This document shows, piece after piece, positions 45,447 to 57,900 of a stretch of 64,000 bases of DNA. Numbering within the stretch: the stretch's first letter is position 1; each line of letters starts with the position of its first letter. The notes beneath the pieces were generated by a model. That model saw only the letters and a program-made list of their open reading frames with translations. It was not told the origin of the DNA and did no database searches. The translations under genes were made by a program, and so were the position numbers. Source of the DNA: Hansfordia pulvinata (taxonomy: Eukaryota > Ascomycota > Sordariomycetes > Xylariales); assembly GCA_006538405.1 (NCBI GenBank), contig BJKQ01000012.1, positions 1,337,001-1,401,000 of the forward strand. Direction: 5' to 3'.

Positions 45447-47502
45447 GTACCTCCTACATACTTGACGTATCTACTTGTGCTCGAGAAGGCTGGCTGGCAC
45501 ATGGCTGTTGGCAACGTGGGGCCCCATGAGGAGCGCTCGACTCCTTGCCAGGCACACGCCGCCCGTCGGTGGCCCTGCTGACCTAAAGATTCAGGCCGGC
45601 TACGCATACCTTGCGATGCACCGCTACTTCGGGCGGCGGATTGCAGCTTGAAATACTCTGGCGGAGGCATGGCCAAGCCGCCTCACCCATCGCCGCATGG
45701 CGAACGGCGACCACACCCAAGTCAAGGTAGGTACCTTGCCCACTCGTACGTACTCCCACAACGCACTCTCGGCAGTGGCCTTGCGCATCTTTTGCCGACG
45801 CCCCGAGAGCTTGTGCCTTGGCGGGCCTCACCAAGAGTCCCCGGCGGCGTCAGGGCCACTGGGTACCAGGTAACAACCGCCCGCAACCACCGACGAGGTC
45901 CGGCGGGCTGTGCGAGACGTCCACCCCAAGGAACTACCCGTGCCTCTCTCGTGCAGTCGCACTTCTGGATTGGCAGCTCCTCCGGCCGCTGTCTGGTCCC
46001 GGAGCCGTCGCTCGCCTGCTCGCACAGCGGACCATACTGCTGTCCGAGGGGCTCCGAGTCGCCTCGGCCGGGTTTAGCGTCGACATTGTTGCTTTTCCTC
46101 CCCCGCCGCCATCTTGCCTCCTGCGACGTTCGCTCCCGAACTAGCGACTGCTCTGCCACCGCCTGCGGACGCTCGCCCATCCTCATTGCCAGGCCGTCGG
46201 ACGCACGCCGTCTGCCCAGCCAAGCCCGGCTGGCTGCCCTACAGACGTACGAGTACGTACGCGTGCGAGCGGCTAATAATATCCATAACAGTGGAATAAG
46301 ACATGCTCGCGCACCCCTCTGCTGCGGGACCCCCCGTACGAGCGAGCCATCGGGCACATGGCCCAACTGTATGTGGCTTGCGGCGCGTAAATTGCCCCCC
46401 CTCCCCCTGCGCGCCTACGAGTGCGCCCCTGCGTCGTGGGGCGACGCCAGGTGAACCAATTGACGAGCCGTGCCTCGCAGGCGGAGGCTCTGGCACGAGC
46501 AGCCAAGGTCGCTCATGTCTGCGGAGTATAAGGCACACGTTATTTCTTGGTGTCACAGGATCCGGCTCGGTCGCGCGCCTCCGCATGGATTCTCGGCTCT
46601 TGAACTCGCGCGTGGCGAGCGAGTGCCTGTACGGTCGTAGAGATCGGGCCGGCAGGCGGGAAGATCAATGAAGGCACCACGAGTTGCAGGTCGCGGGTTC
46701 AGTGCAGAGATCTCCCCCACAGTCCGGGTACCGCGGGTACTCGTACTCGTGTGAGTAGGTAGAGAGCCTTGTTATTAGGTCAGACGGTGATTGATCCTGG
46801 GCCCCATCTGCCTCAACGATACAAGTCGTATCCATAATGACGAGAGTCGCCTGCGATGCCCGGCGAGGTGTGTACGATTATGCACATACCTCTCGTACAT
46901 ACTCGGGGCAGTGTCAGGTTGGCCGCCGCCGCCACGGACGGGTCTCCGCAGCGGAGCGGACCACTTTGCCTTGCCATGAGCTCGCGCTCGTGCGTGCGGC
47001 TGTCCTCCAAAAGTTCCTTGCCCCGGGGCACTCCTCCTGCTGGCCGCTTGCTGCTGCTCATCAATCCTGCCTGGTCTTGTCTTGCTCGGATTCGTCCTCC
47101 TGTCAGCCCCAACCCGGTCTAGTCAGCTCTCCAAGTGCTGATACTGGTGCCTGGGCGCGGTGTCCCATCCAGTATAAGCGGCTGCTGTTACGTTTACCTA
47201 CGCGTGAGAGCACTGTTGGATGGCGGTGTTGTCTTTGTCCGGCATCACATGGCGCTGCACGCTGCTACGGGTGGTTGTAATGGTTCAGGGTCGACTCATG
47301 ATGCTATTTCTTTCGTGCCACCGGTACACCCACATCACCGAGGGGGGTGGCCATGGGACGGCAAAACATGACAGCCTGAGTTGCCTCCCCCCTGCAGCGT
47401 ACAGGCGAAAGTCCGCCCGAACTAGGCAGTTTTGCTGCCAGTCTGAATGACTACGAGTACTCGTACGCCCAGCTTGGTCCGTATCTGGAAATAGGCGTAG
47501 AT

Positions 47503-47560
47503 ACATGTAATTATAACCAGAGCACTACTCTGTACACGTGTAATTATAATTATAACCATG
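47503..47560. repeat. AT-rich island with repeated TGTAATTATAA word
   Basis: The word TGTAATTATAA occurs twice in about 45 bp, the second copy extended by a further TTATAA, each followed by CCA. It is a local AT-rich patch inside GC-rich DNA. Confidence 0.7.
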
Positions 47561-50500
47561 CGTAGCACAGCCATGCGGTTTCATGAGCTATTGCCTCCCT
47601 GCCCTGGGGGCCAGACATGCAGCAATAGGCTTGACTAATAAGCCATCCTCCGGCTGCCCGTTGGGTACGAGTAGGCTGGTAGGTATCTAGCGTACATCTA
47701 TACTGTACGTGAGAGGTAACGTACCTACACAGGAACGACGCGGCGACTGAAGTACTCGTAGGCGCCGGTCTGCACATTACCTCATCTACATGTATACTGG
47801 TACGACTAGGTATCTCGTAGTGGCAAGAAGAATAGTGCTGGCCACCGCGGACTCGTAAGAGCTGCCATGCCCGGCTAGCGGCCGAAGACCTGTCGGAGGA
47901 CGGACAACCGTCCGCCGGGCTCCGAGGGGCCCAGCTCTATTTTCTCTCCCGCTTGTGGTGCTTTCACTCTGTCGCCCGGCCTCCGGCCTGATCCCTTGGG
48001 GGACGAACAGAGTTTGGTCTTGGGCAGAGGGGTGGGTGTGAGGCACTCGCACTCTGTCGCGATATGATGCGATGCGATGCGATGCCGTGGCCCGCTCGAG
48101 CCGGCACGTCGGGTCACGCGTCTGTGGCCACGTGCCGCCCGGGCGCGAGAAGAGGGGGGGGCCGAGGGCTCCCCGGGAGCCTGGAACCAAGCGATCCAGG
48201 TGGAATGCCGGGCCTTCTCTCGCGACCGAGCCAGCCTTGTTGCAGCAGGGCTTGCGACAGCAGCCATCCGGCAATCCAGATGCCGGGTCTGGATCACCGG
48301 CTTTAGCCACACCTCGTCAGTTGATGCATACCATGTTGCAGGGACTCGTTTTGTCCGTCCTACAGGAGACTACCTACTAGAGTTGATATTCAGCAGCCTG
48401 CCGGTGGCGGCGGCTTGGGAACGCGCGCCGGCCAAGAAGCTACAAGCTTGCGAAAGGAACATACATCCGCCGAGGTGCGGACGGAATCAAACCCGGATAG
48501 AGCAGCATTAGGTAAGTTGGGAACCTCAGGTTTGAGGATACCCATACGGATGGATACTCGTACTCGGGTTGGGGGTTTCCACCCGCCCTGCGTGCCTCTG
48601 CCGCGGCGCCCGCCCTACGAGTAGGTGGCACGGGTGGGTAGGATGTGCGGGTTTTGGCAGCAAGGTGAGACGAACGACTGCTCATACTACCGGTTGCGGC
48701 TGACCACGGTGCGGTGTTCCGCGGCAGCGTTAGTAGATCTCCAATCTGATAGTCTGCCATGGTCCCCGGCGTCTTCGGGGACCCTAACGGGCTTACAGGG
48801 CTCACAGGGCTCTTCCAAAACCCGCCGCTTGGGTGAGGCTGGAGAAATGGTCCAGCCCAGCCGAAGCCCCCCCTCGCCTCGCCTCCCCGGAGGACGACCA
48901 GGTGGGTAATACGAGTACATAGTGCAAGTAATTATCTTCAATCAACGGAGCGCGCCGGCGAGGACGCGTACGAGACTGAGCGGCCATGGGAGGGGAAACG
49001 GGGGTCGCTGCGGGTCGCCGGCGACCATCTCCTTCTTTCCATTCGTCCGGCTGCGTGAGGTACGAGTACTCGTCTGGCCCCCTGGGAGCGGGAGATGGGC
49101 GGCCATGGGCTCGAAGGCCCCTTCTCAAATTACCAGTCGAGGGTTCTCTGCTCCATGCCCGTGCCCGTGCAAGTGCCCATGCCCGTGCAAGTGCGAGCCC
49201 AGGTCACTGGGCTTGGCTCGTACGGTCGGTCGGGCGGACGTCGTCGGCATGTCCCGTGGCCGGCGAGCGCAGCGTTGTGATGGGTCTGATGAGGGACTCT
49301 GCACCTCGGGATTCATCAGTGGTTGTCTGCGGCGTTTGCTTCGCCTTGTCGTGGGAGTACCCGTACGCGCAGACGAGGTGCGGAATACTCGTGTACGAAA
49401 CTGGAGCATCATCGACTTGGCAATCTCTTACTATCCTCCGCCCTACGAATACTCGTAAGCCGGCGGACACAGAAACCAGGCTCATGACCGCCTCTCTCAG
49501 CTGGACCCCTTCAGCCCTACGGCATTTGGCTGGAGCTAAAAACACACACCACCAAAGCCCAACTCACCTTACGGACGAGGACGCTACCACCATTCCCCGC
49601 TCTAGCGCGACCCGGGGTTGTGTGCGGGCAGCACTCGTAGCCGGGCAGGGAGTGAGTGCGTAGGTACGAGTGTGTCTGTAGGTAATTCGGGTCGAAGTTA
49701 CTCCATCAACACCCCCCACCCCTCCCTCCTTGTCCTTGACAGGGGTGGGGTGGTTTCTTGCGGTCTGTGTGTTCTCTTGGTCTGGCAAGTGATCTCACGT
49801 GTCTGGGACCCCTGTCGAGATGAGTAAGACGAGCTTGAAACTATGTGAAGTGGGTGAGGGGAGACGACCGCTACGGGCGTTGTGCTCGTCCAAGGGTGGT
49901 GGGGATCCTATACACGCCCGTGTCGTCGTGCTGCGATCCCAAACGTCTGTCCCCGACGATCCAAGCTCTCTCCATGCACCGAGCCAGGAGGCAAGGCATG
50001 ACAGCCGGGCGGGACCTTGGGGCCGTGGTATCGAAAGGAGACGGTTCCATGCACGGGGATCCGTGTCTTGCGAGTCTGGGCAGGGACAAGCACGGCGATA
50101 GGGCCAAGGGTGCATGCTGCCCGCCCGCTCCTCTCTGCCTACCTTACCTACGAGTATACTCTGCCGACTAAGCGTCCCTTGCGCCTCGCCCTCGTGGCTC
50201 GAGGCTTGGCCCGCTCAGGAACCGGATACGAACGAGTCGAGAAGGGCATGATGGCCTCGTCGAGCGGGATGGGTTCGGGCGACCTGGGCGTGCCCGATCA
50301 GGAAGGCTTTGCTAGAGCACCCGCCCGCCACCAATGGTGCCTCCAGGAACGACGATTACCATAGTGGCACATTGCCTGCCGTACGAGTAGGTGTCCCAGT
50401 AGGGAGATCCTAGCCACGGCGCCGGCTCTACCTTGGTGCTCGTGCCCGCCCGCGGGCCTTGGATCAGCAATCAGTCAAGGCCACAATGAGCACCCGTGGC

Positions 50501-51938
50501 ACCGTGGCACCTTACTCGTAGTCATACTCGTACCCACGGCGGAACGAACCCCCATCCATCATGGAAGACGAATTCGACGCCAACCATGGAGTCGTCAATG
50601 GGTGGGCAGTCAGCAGTCAGCAGTCAAGGCCTGAGGCGCGTGCCGGCTGAAGATGCAGAGAGTTGGCCCCACCCTTACGAGCGAGGCGCTAGCTCAAATG
50701 CAGTCCTCCGGTCCACTCCCAGGTGCTTGCGTGCCTTACCGCCGACGTCGAATCTCTACCTGTCAGGCTTTCGACAAGGAGTAGCCAGGTTGGTTTTCAG
50801 CCAATTATCCAGGATTTGATGATGTTTCCGATGACCCAGTGATCGACCCTTTGGGGAAGCGTTCGTGTCTGCATAATAGGTACGGGTGTGTCGGCGCGTC
50901 TCAGACCCCACCAAGGAAAGAGGCAAATCACATCCAATCCGACGCTGCACCGAAAGATAGGGACAGCATTGGGTCGCCTGAGGCTGCGACTGCTCACTGC
51001 ACTGGCGTACCTTCAACTGCATCTGACATAACCTGAAGCCCGCTTGTAGTTGCCACGTCTGGTGGTGAAGGTCGAAGTCACGCACAAGCATCTTCGGAGG
51101 TACCTACCTACCTAAGGTACGCATGGATGTAATGTATCTCACAGAGTCTACGAGTACGAGCCACTAGGTGCCTTAGGCACGCGATTGGGGCGGGCCCTAC
51201 GAGTATGTCGCAATGTCCCGGGCTGACTGCCGCTGCTTCCCTCTGGATCGTAGCACTCGTAGGGCGTGACAGGCCCGCAAGACCGCTAGTCCCTAACCAG
51301 CAAAAAAGGCCCGCGCGCGCTAAGAGTAGAACCTCGGCGCCATGGATAGCAGCCGCGCCTCAGGCCTACAGAATGGCCCGCAGGGGAGGAGGGGGGGGGG
51401 GGGGGCATTGGGCGGATGCTGCCAGCCAGCGTCCCAGCTGGAGCTGGAGGTCCTAAACGTAGCACGTACCAACCTTAGGTAATCCATGGGTGCCTGCCCG
51501 AGCACACCCAACGCTCCTTGCGCAGCCTTGAGTAGGGCTACAGCCTGGTGGTGATCGCCGCCCGCCCGGGGGGGAGCGAGTACGACTACGGCCGATAGGC
51601 GCAGTGCTCCAGCTCGCACCTGCCCCCGACACTGGACTTGTAGGAGTAGGGTGCAGCGGGCAGGTGGAGGGAGGTGGGAGGGCAGGCACCGCCCTGAGGC
51701 AGCTACGGCCGACAGCGCCTAGGCACCTCGTCCGAGATCGACCACGGCCATCTCCCAACTCCCAGGTCCCCTCCACCACTCCGCACAACCCACCTTCGCG
51801 ATGGCCACGAGTACTCGTACAGCTGGACGCACGACCCCGAGCATCGAGCGATTGGGCCTGCCGGCCCCGGAACGTTGCCTGCAACCCAGTACTCGAACGA
51901 CCGAGATTCATAGCACTGCCCGACCAACAATGCCGCCG

Positions 51939-51968
51939 CCCTTCGCCCTTCGCCCTTCGCCCTTCGCC
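51939..51968. repeat. CGCCCTT heptanucleotide repeat
   Basis: Four perfect seven-base units and a partial one. Confidence 0.92.
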
Positions 51969-54900
51969 CGCCGGCCGCCGCCCAACCGCGAGTATGCGGG
52001 ATCTACTCGTACACACATGCCTTACTCGTACGAGTACGTCTCTCGCCGTGCGGAAAAAGCCGTCCCGTTTCTTACTGGACCCGGGCAACGTTGCAGCCGC
52101 TCGCCGATGCGCAAACCCCGAGCAGCGCCAGCCGCGCGGCGACAGCCCCCGGGCTACGAGTATAATCACGGCCGCTTGCCGCATCCGGCAAACAATCTTG
52201 ACGGGCTTGCACCGGCGCGCCCCTGGGACGGTCCCCGTCTCCCAAGGACGTCGGGATGCTTCCGAAGGGGATTGATTGAATTGCATCTCGCACTCCTTGC
52301 TCTTGTGCCTGGAAGTGGCGCCAGGCCGCACCCGTGCCAGCACGAGCAGGCACGGACCAAGGACAAGCATGTCCAGACAGCAAGCAGTCCACTCGGTACC
52401 GTCCCGCAACGTACCCCCAGCACCGCAACACGACGGAGGCGGCAGCGCATCATCATCAGCGCCATCAGCACCATCATCGTCATCATCAGGGGGCCCCCAC
52501 TCGCAAATACTCGTACCTTGAACTATTTGACACCACCGAGCAAGCTGACTGTGCGGCTGCCTGCTGTAGACTCATCCGCCGCGCTGGATTCTTGGCTTCA
52601 CCAACAGCCTTCGGTCCGCCCGGCTCCGTCTCGTCACCCGTGATGTCAACTGTCGCCAATGCGAGCACTCGTACGAGTACGCAGTATTCCACCCCCAGCG
52701 TCCACCAGCCACGAACAAGCAACTACGAGTACCCCCTGATAAGTGGGCGCCGTTGGTCGCGCCGATGCAAGTTTTCGTATACGAGTATTCTTACGTTCGC
52801 AAGCCTGGTTGGTTCCGAGCTACACGCAGTGTGCACCAGCACCCTGCAGTCAGGCCCTTTCTCAGAGCCTCAAGGCGTCAAGGTCACGAGACCCAGGGCC
52901 CCAGTCAGCTGCATTCTTCCGAGCCGTTTGCCCTCCATCTGGACCGGGCTGGGCGCGGCTGGGCTGGGCTGGCAGTTTCGGTGCCGAGCAGCCCTACGAA
53001 CACGGGTAAGAGACATTGGCTTCGTACTGGCAAGCGCGGGGCCCGCTCCACGGTCTGTCTAGTCCGTCAGCCTCTTTGCTCTTTCGCCCGTAACGGAAGC
53101 TTGGCGTAAGCTACCTGGTGATGGCAGGTACCGAAGCTCCGGTGTGCGAGAACTCGCTCGCCATCACGTGCAATACGATGACGACTGGGCCACTGCACTC
53201 GGACTGCATGAATGGGCGGGCCTCCTCGACGGGCCCTCGACGGGCCCATGATGAGCCGCCCTTTGCTCGTCTCTGGGATTCGCCACAAAGGGCCGACTCA
53301 GCAGTCGAGACATATCGCTTCCGTCGCCTCAGCGAGCCCTATTCGTCGCGCCAAATTCTCCTCACCAACAACCGTCCTGCGTCGGTGAAGCCTCGTGGAA
53401 GCCATTTCGAAGCGGCCTCAGCCCCGCAAATCGAGGCAGCCTGTTTTTAGAGCTGGCTTGCAGCGGTTGGTCGGTCGCTCCGGCAGGTCCCGCGCAGCGC
53501 TGCACAGCGGCACAGGCATGCAACCCAGGGCAGAGCGGGCTGTGCGGGCATCTGAACCGCGAATGACAGATCCCGCCCAGCTGGACAGGGGCACTGCGGT
53601 CTGGGTCCAGTGCGGCGTTGCTGTGGATGGTGGCACCGCAGAGTCTGCCGAGGGCCGAGGCCGTCGCCAGCCTGCCTCAGCCACTCATTTGCGAGTTCCT
53701 GCGTGCCTGCGTCCATTCACTGTGGCTGCGCCGCCCCGGGCCGCATCATCTCCGGTCGCTGGACATCGCCCATCTCCGTGGCGTCTCCGGGAGCGGCTAC
53801 TGGGCGGTCCCTACGTCGCGCCTCGTCCGCTCCATCCGTCAGCAATCGGCGCCCTCCCGGCGAGTCGCAAGTTGAGCACGGCCGGCCGCTGGGGCTGCGA
53901 CGCATGATCGTCGTCGGGCATTTCTCCAGATCCGGGTTTGGCGCACCAGCGCTTCCGCCGAGCTAATCCCGTCTGTCGGATTTTCAGCTGCTTCGCGGAC
54001 ACCGCAGCCTACGAGTACATGCGACTTGCGCAGCGGCATTGTCATTGGCCCAGCGGGCCCATTACTACTACCAACCAGAGCAGAGCGACAGGTTGCTGCG
54101 AAATCGTCACGGATGCAAAAACGGGGCCGCGCCGCCGCGCAAAGCGTCTTGCCCGGACGGCTTGGCTTGGCTCTGACCTTATTGGACGACCAAGGCGCGC
54201 GTCATGGAATCATGTCGGCGCGGCGACTACTCGTACCATCAGCCTTGTCTTGTCTATTCGTAATGCCAAATGATAGGTCCTCACTAAAGCCCTTTGGGCA
54301 CTGGGAACCAATGGGCTTGGCTCGTACGAGTATTACATTCCCGCTAATTATTACCAGGGAAAGACACGAACAGCCCGACAAAGGTTGGCTGCAAAACGCG
54401 TGTGCAGCAGGGGTTTGTGCTGCTGTTCGAGGGCATCCATCATTACAGACCCGCTCGCTGTCATCTATCACCACCTGCGCGACCAGCCGTGAGCCGGCGG
54501 CCCTTCGCTTTCCCTTGGCAAGTTCTGGTCTGGCTGGCCGACCCTCTGTGGCGTCGAAAAATATCTGTGAAAAACAACGTTACGCCGCCTGTGGAACTGG
54601 CCGATGGCTCACAACCATGATGAAATGCCGCCAGACCCGACAACCCTTCCAAGGAATTCCTGCCCACCATTTTCAGGTAGCTCACAGTCAGTCGACCGCA
54701 CCGGCCTGGCGACGACCCGGCAGTTCCTGCAAAAACGCACCTCCTAAGCATCGGAAGGGCGGCGGCGGTGGCTTGAATTCGGGAATCCTATCCACCACCC
54801 CGGCTTGCCAGTATGGTCACCGAGCAGGCGGCAGCAATGCGCTTGTATCATGCTTGAATTTGCTGCGCAGTCGGCCCGGTCCATCCTGGCAGGCCGGGGA

Positions 54901-57900
54901 CAGAGGCCGACGTGCACGGCATGGGGACAGGGGCTGGACAGCCAACGTCGGAGCTGCACCGCGTCAGGGTTGGACCCCTATCGGCGTACGAGTACTCGTA
55001 TGAGGAGCGGCTTTTGGTTTTATTACACGGCCAGACTCGTACAGCTGGACACGGGCGAGACCTCCGTGAAGCCCGTGAAGCCCGTGAAGCCTCCCTGGCG
55101 CGACATCGATGAGGCGGCACCTGGGCAACCCGTGGACACAAGAGATACAAGATGATGGGTGTGGACGCAAGCGCGTCTCAAACTCCGGAGTCCAATCCAC
55201 CCGGATGACAGGTGCATCTGAGCTTGGCTTGCTGAACCCCGGTCGGCTAGTTCGGAGAAGATGGCGGAGTGGTTTGCAGAGCCAGGCAAGCCCAGGCATT
55301 CCCGGGTCATCGCCGCGGCACTACCCAGCCGACGCCTGGCTGATGCTCTCCGCAGCCAACAAAGCCCAGGGCGACAAAGCAAAGAGACGAAAGACGAGGC
55401 GGCTACAGACAGCCGGGCGCCGCCAGGGCCGAGTCCCGACTGCGAGACCAGCAAGCCCCACAAGGCTCGAGACCCTGGCTTGGATTCCTGACGTGAGCAA
55501 CACATGCAATAACATGGGATATGATGACGGCCTCTGCTCTTGCTACTGACTCGGAAAGCATGCACTGAACAGGATGGAATTCCAGGCAGCTGTTGAACTT
55601 GGGAATGACCCGTACAGGATGAGTCTCGAGCGTGTTTCGCAGGGCTGCTGGCTCGCCGACTTTGCGTACGCGTACTCGTACGGCCCAGGTTTGCCGCCAA
55701 TGAGGATCAGCCTGCTGACACGATATATTAGGTACAGAAGCATGCAGCCTTTTGCCCAATATCATAATAGCCCACCCTGCGTTCTTTGGCGTCGACGAGG
55801 AACTCATACGAGCACCCCGAGGGTTTACCCGTAGCAAAGGAGCAAAACCCGCGACATTGAAGACGCATCTTTGCCCAGGGCTGAGACAAACCCTCCGTAG
55901 GGCAGAGTGAGACGAGCGGGTGCATGTATGCGCCGGCCACGCCCCGTGATTATGCTAGCAGCAGCGTTTCGCCCCAATAAGTTTGCGGTTTGTCTTACTT
56001 TGGGGTGGTGAAGGCACCAACTAACAATGCGATTCACTGTTTAGCGTCAACCCTGTCGAAGACCGTATCTTGGGCCAGAGAGACGTGGCGTTGAGTGTTT
56101 TGGCAAGCGACGCCTCTTTGTGCTCGCATCATACGAAACGAACAATGGCGCACACACACACGCACACGCACACACGCACACACACAAGGCGGTTGACTGG
56201 CTTCCGAATTTGCAATGACGCAGGGTAAGTCCTCGCAGCAGCCGCCTGCGGGCACTGCTTGTTGTGTCAAAGCTTGACACTACTTCTCAGAGCGGCAGTG
56301 TTCGTCCCGACTGTCCACGATTCAAGGTCAACGACAATATACTAGCAGTCCCGGATTGGCCTCCTCTTACACCTTTACCAAGCCGATCGAGTCTCAACCT
56401 CCAGGCAGAGACCCGCGTTGACTAGCCCACAGGTGTCTTGGTCGGCCGGGCCAGGGTCGCGTGCAGTGAACCGCGACGGCAAAGACAATAAGTAGCTAGA
56501 CCAGGAGCGCGAGTCAAAGTAAGCAGCACTGGATGGCATCATTCCCATCGTGGCAGTTCGTCAACTCTGACCCCGGTGCAAGCAAAGCCGCCACGCCCTC
56601 GAGCCATGGAGAGATGTCTCATCGCATCGCCAATACATACGGGCATGACAGGGGATGTCTCAGCGGACAAGAACCATTCCTTGCCATTAGCCGCACCCCC
56701 CGCCCTTGCAGCCACTGCCCCAAGAACCTTCCGCCGTGCCCCCGTTGCCTGCTGGCTCGGCAGGACCCGCGGCATCAGCATCAAGACACCTGCTGCATGG
56801 ACCCATGGACCAGCTGTCGCCACCGGGCTTTACGATGGAGGCAAGTGTGGGCGCTGGGCGGGATTTTACTTGCGTTAGGAACTTCTCTCGAGGCAGAGGC
56901 CGGCGTCACAGAAGCGGCCCCCAAGGATCGCTAGGGCCCTCGCTTTATGCAGGAAGGAGGCGAAAAAAGCGCAAGGCTGAGCGTTCTGGAAGGAATCCTC
57001 CCCAGCTGCGGACTACTACTACTACTGCTACTGCCATTTAGCACAGGTACTTGCAGTCCATGCCTGGGTCCAGGGGCTGGGTCTCGCCACGCGTGTGATG
57101 CTGCGCTTTGCGACCTCCCCCCAACGCCTGCAACTGCCTACGGGCATAGCGACAGATCAAGGGTGGGGTGGGGGAAGTCGGAAGTGGGAAAGCACTTATG
57201 GCCGTGAGAAAATCTCGAAACGACGGGTTCTCAACCTGGCCGCTTGGCGGAAGAGCCAGCTCCCTTGCTCAGGCAGCAAGAATGACGGCGGAGATCGAGT
57301 TGTTATCATCGGGATCGTCGTTCGTGGTTCGGCATTGTGGGTATGGCGGGCATCACGGCAGTCTATCATCGCTGTATTTGCCGTCCAACCCGTAGGGGTG
57401 CGGTTCTCGTGCGAAAGGCCCCCGATCCTACGAAACTCTACCAAGGACTGCTTGATAGCCGCACAGCTCTCCACCCCTGCAGCACGGCTCCCTGGCCTGT
57501 CAAAGCACCATGCCTGGCTTATCTCCGCGGCTCTCTCCTCTGAAGAGAGCGACATGTTGGGCGAGGAAGCCCCGCGCGAGCGTCTCGATTGCAGGGTCAG
57601 GGATCCAAGTGCGTGCCGCATGCACAGCAGGAAGCGTCCCTGGCACGGGACACAAGGTTCCCAAAGTCGACCTACTCTGCACTGCAAGGCGGGTGTTCCA
57701 TGAACCTATGTTGTCATCTCTCGGGCCCCTTCTGAGGCTGAAAGGAGACTCGACATAGATGGAGCAAAGCTGATGAGAGAGTCCGGGGTGGAAGCAGTCC
57801 GTGGGAAACGAACACCCCACTGCTGAGCGAACCTCCTTGCCCATTGGCAACGCCTACGGCCCACAGAGCTGGCGTCTGACCCTGCCAGCTGGGTTCGATA

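Larger units (their letters stand above)
44101..57000. other. 12.9-kb gene desert dense in ACTCGTA/TACGAGT motifs
   Basis: No recognisable gene. Long open frames (for example 51453-52409 minus and 54026-55003 plus) are compositionally random and overlap others in several frames. By eye, about 43 copies of ACTCGTA or its complement lie here, many in palindromes such as TACGAGTACTCGTA (near 47452 and 54985). Microsatellites are sparse: a CGCCCTT array at 51939-51968, a GATGC array near 48065-48083, a 9-bp GTGAAGCCC repeat near 55066-55090 and a CA-rich tract near 56150-56187. Confidence 0.6.

Noticed and set aside
51453..52409. Open frame of 318 codons on the minus strand
   Set aside because: No recognisable family; contains several ACTCGTA motifs and a CGCCCTT repeat, which are features of non-coding DNA here.
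54026..55003. Open frame of 325 codons on the plus strand
   Set aside because: Composition looks random, with Arg, Cys and Ser scattered and no domain; other frames are equally open.
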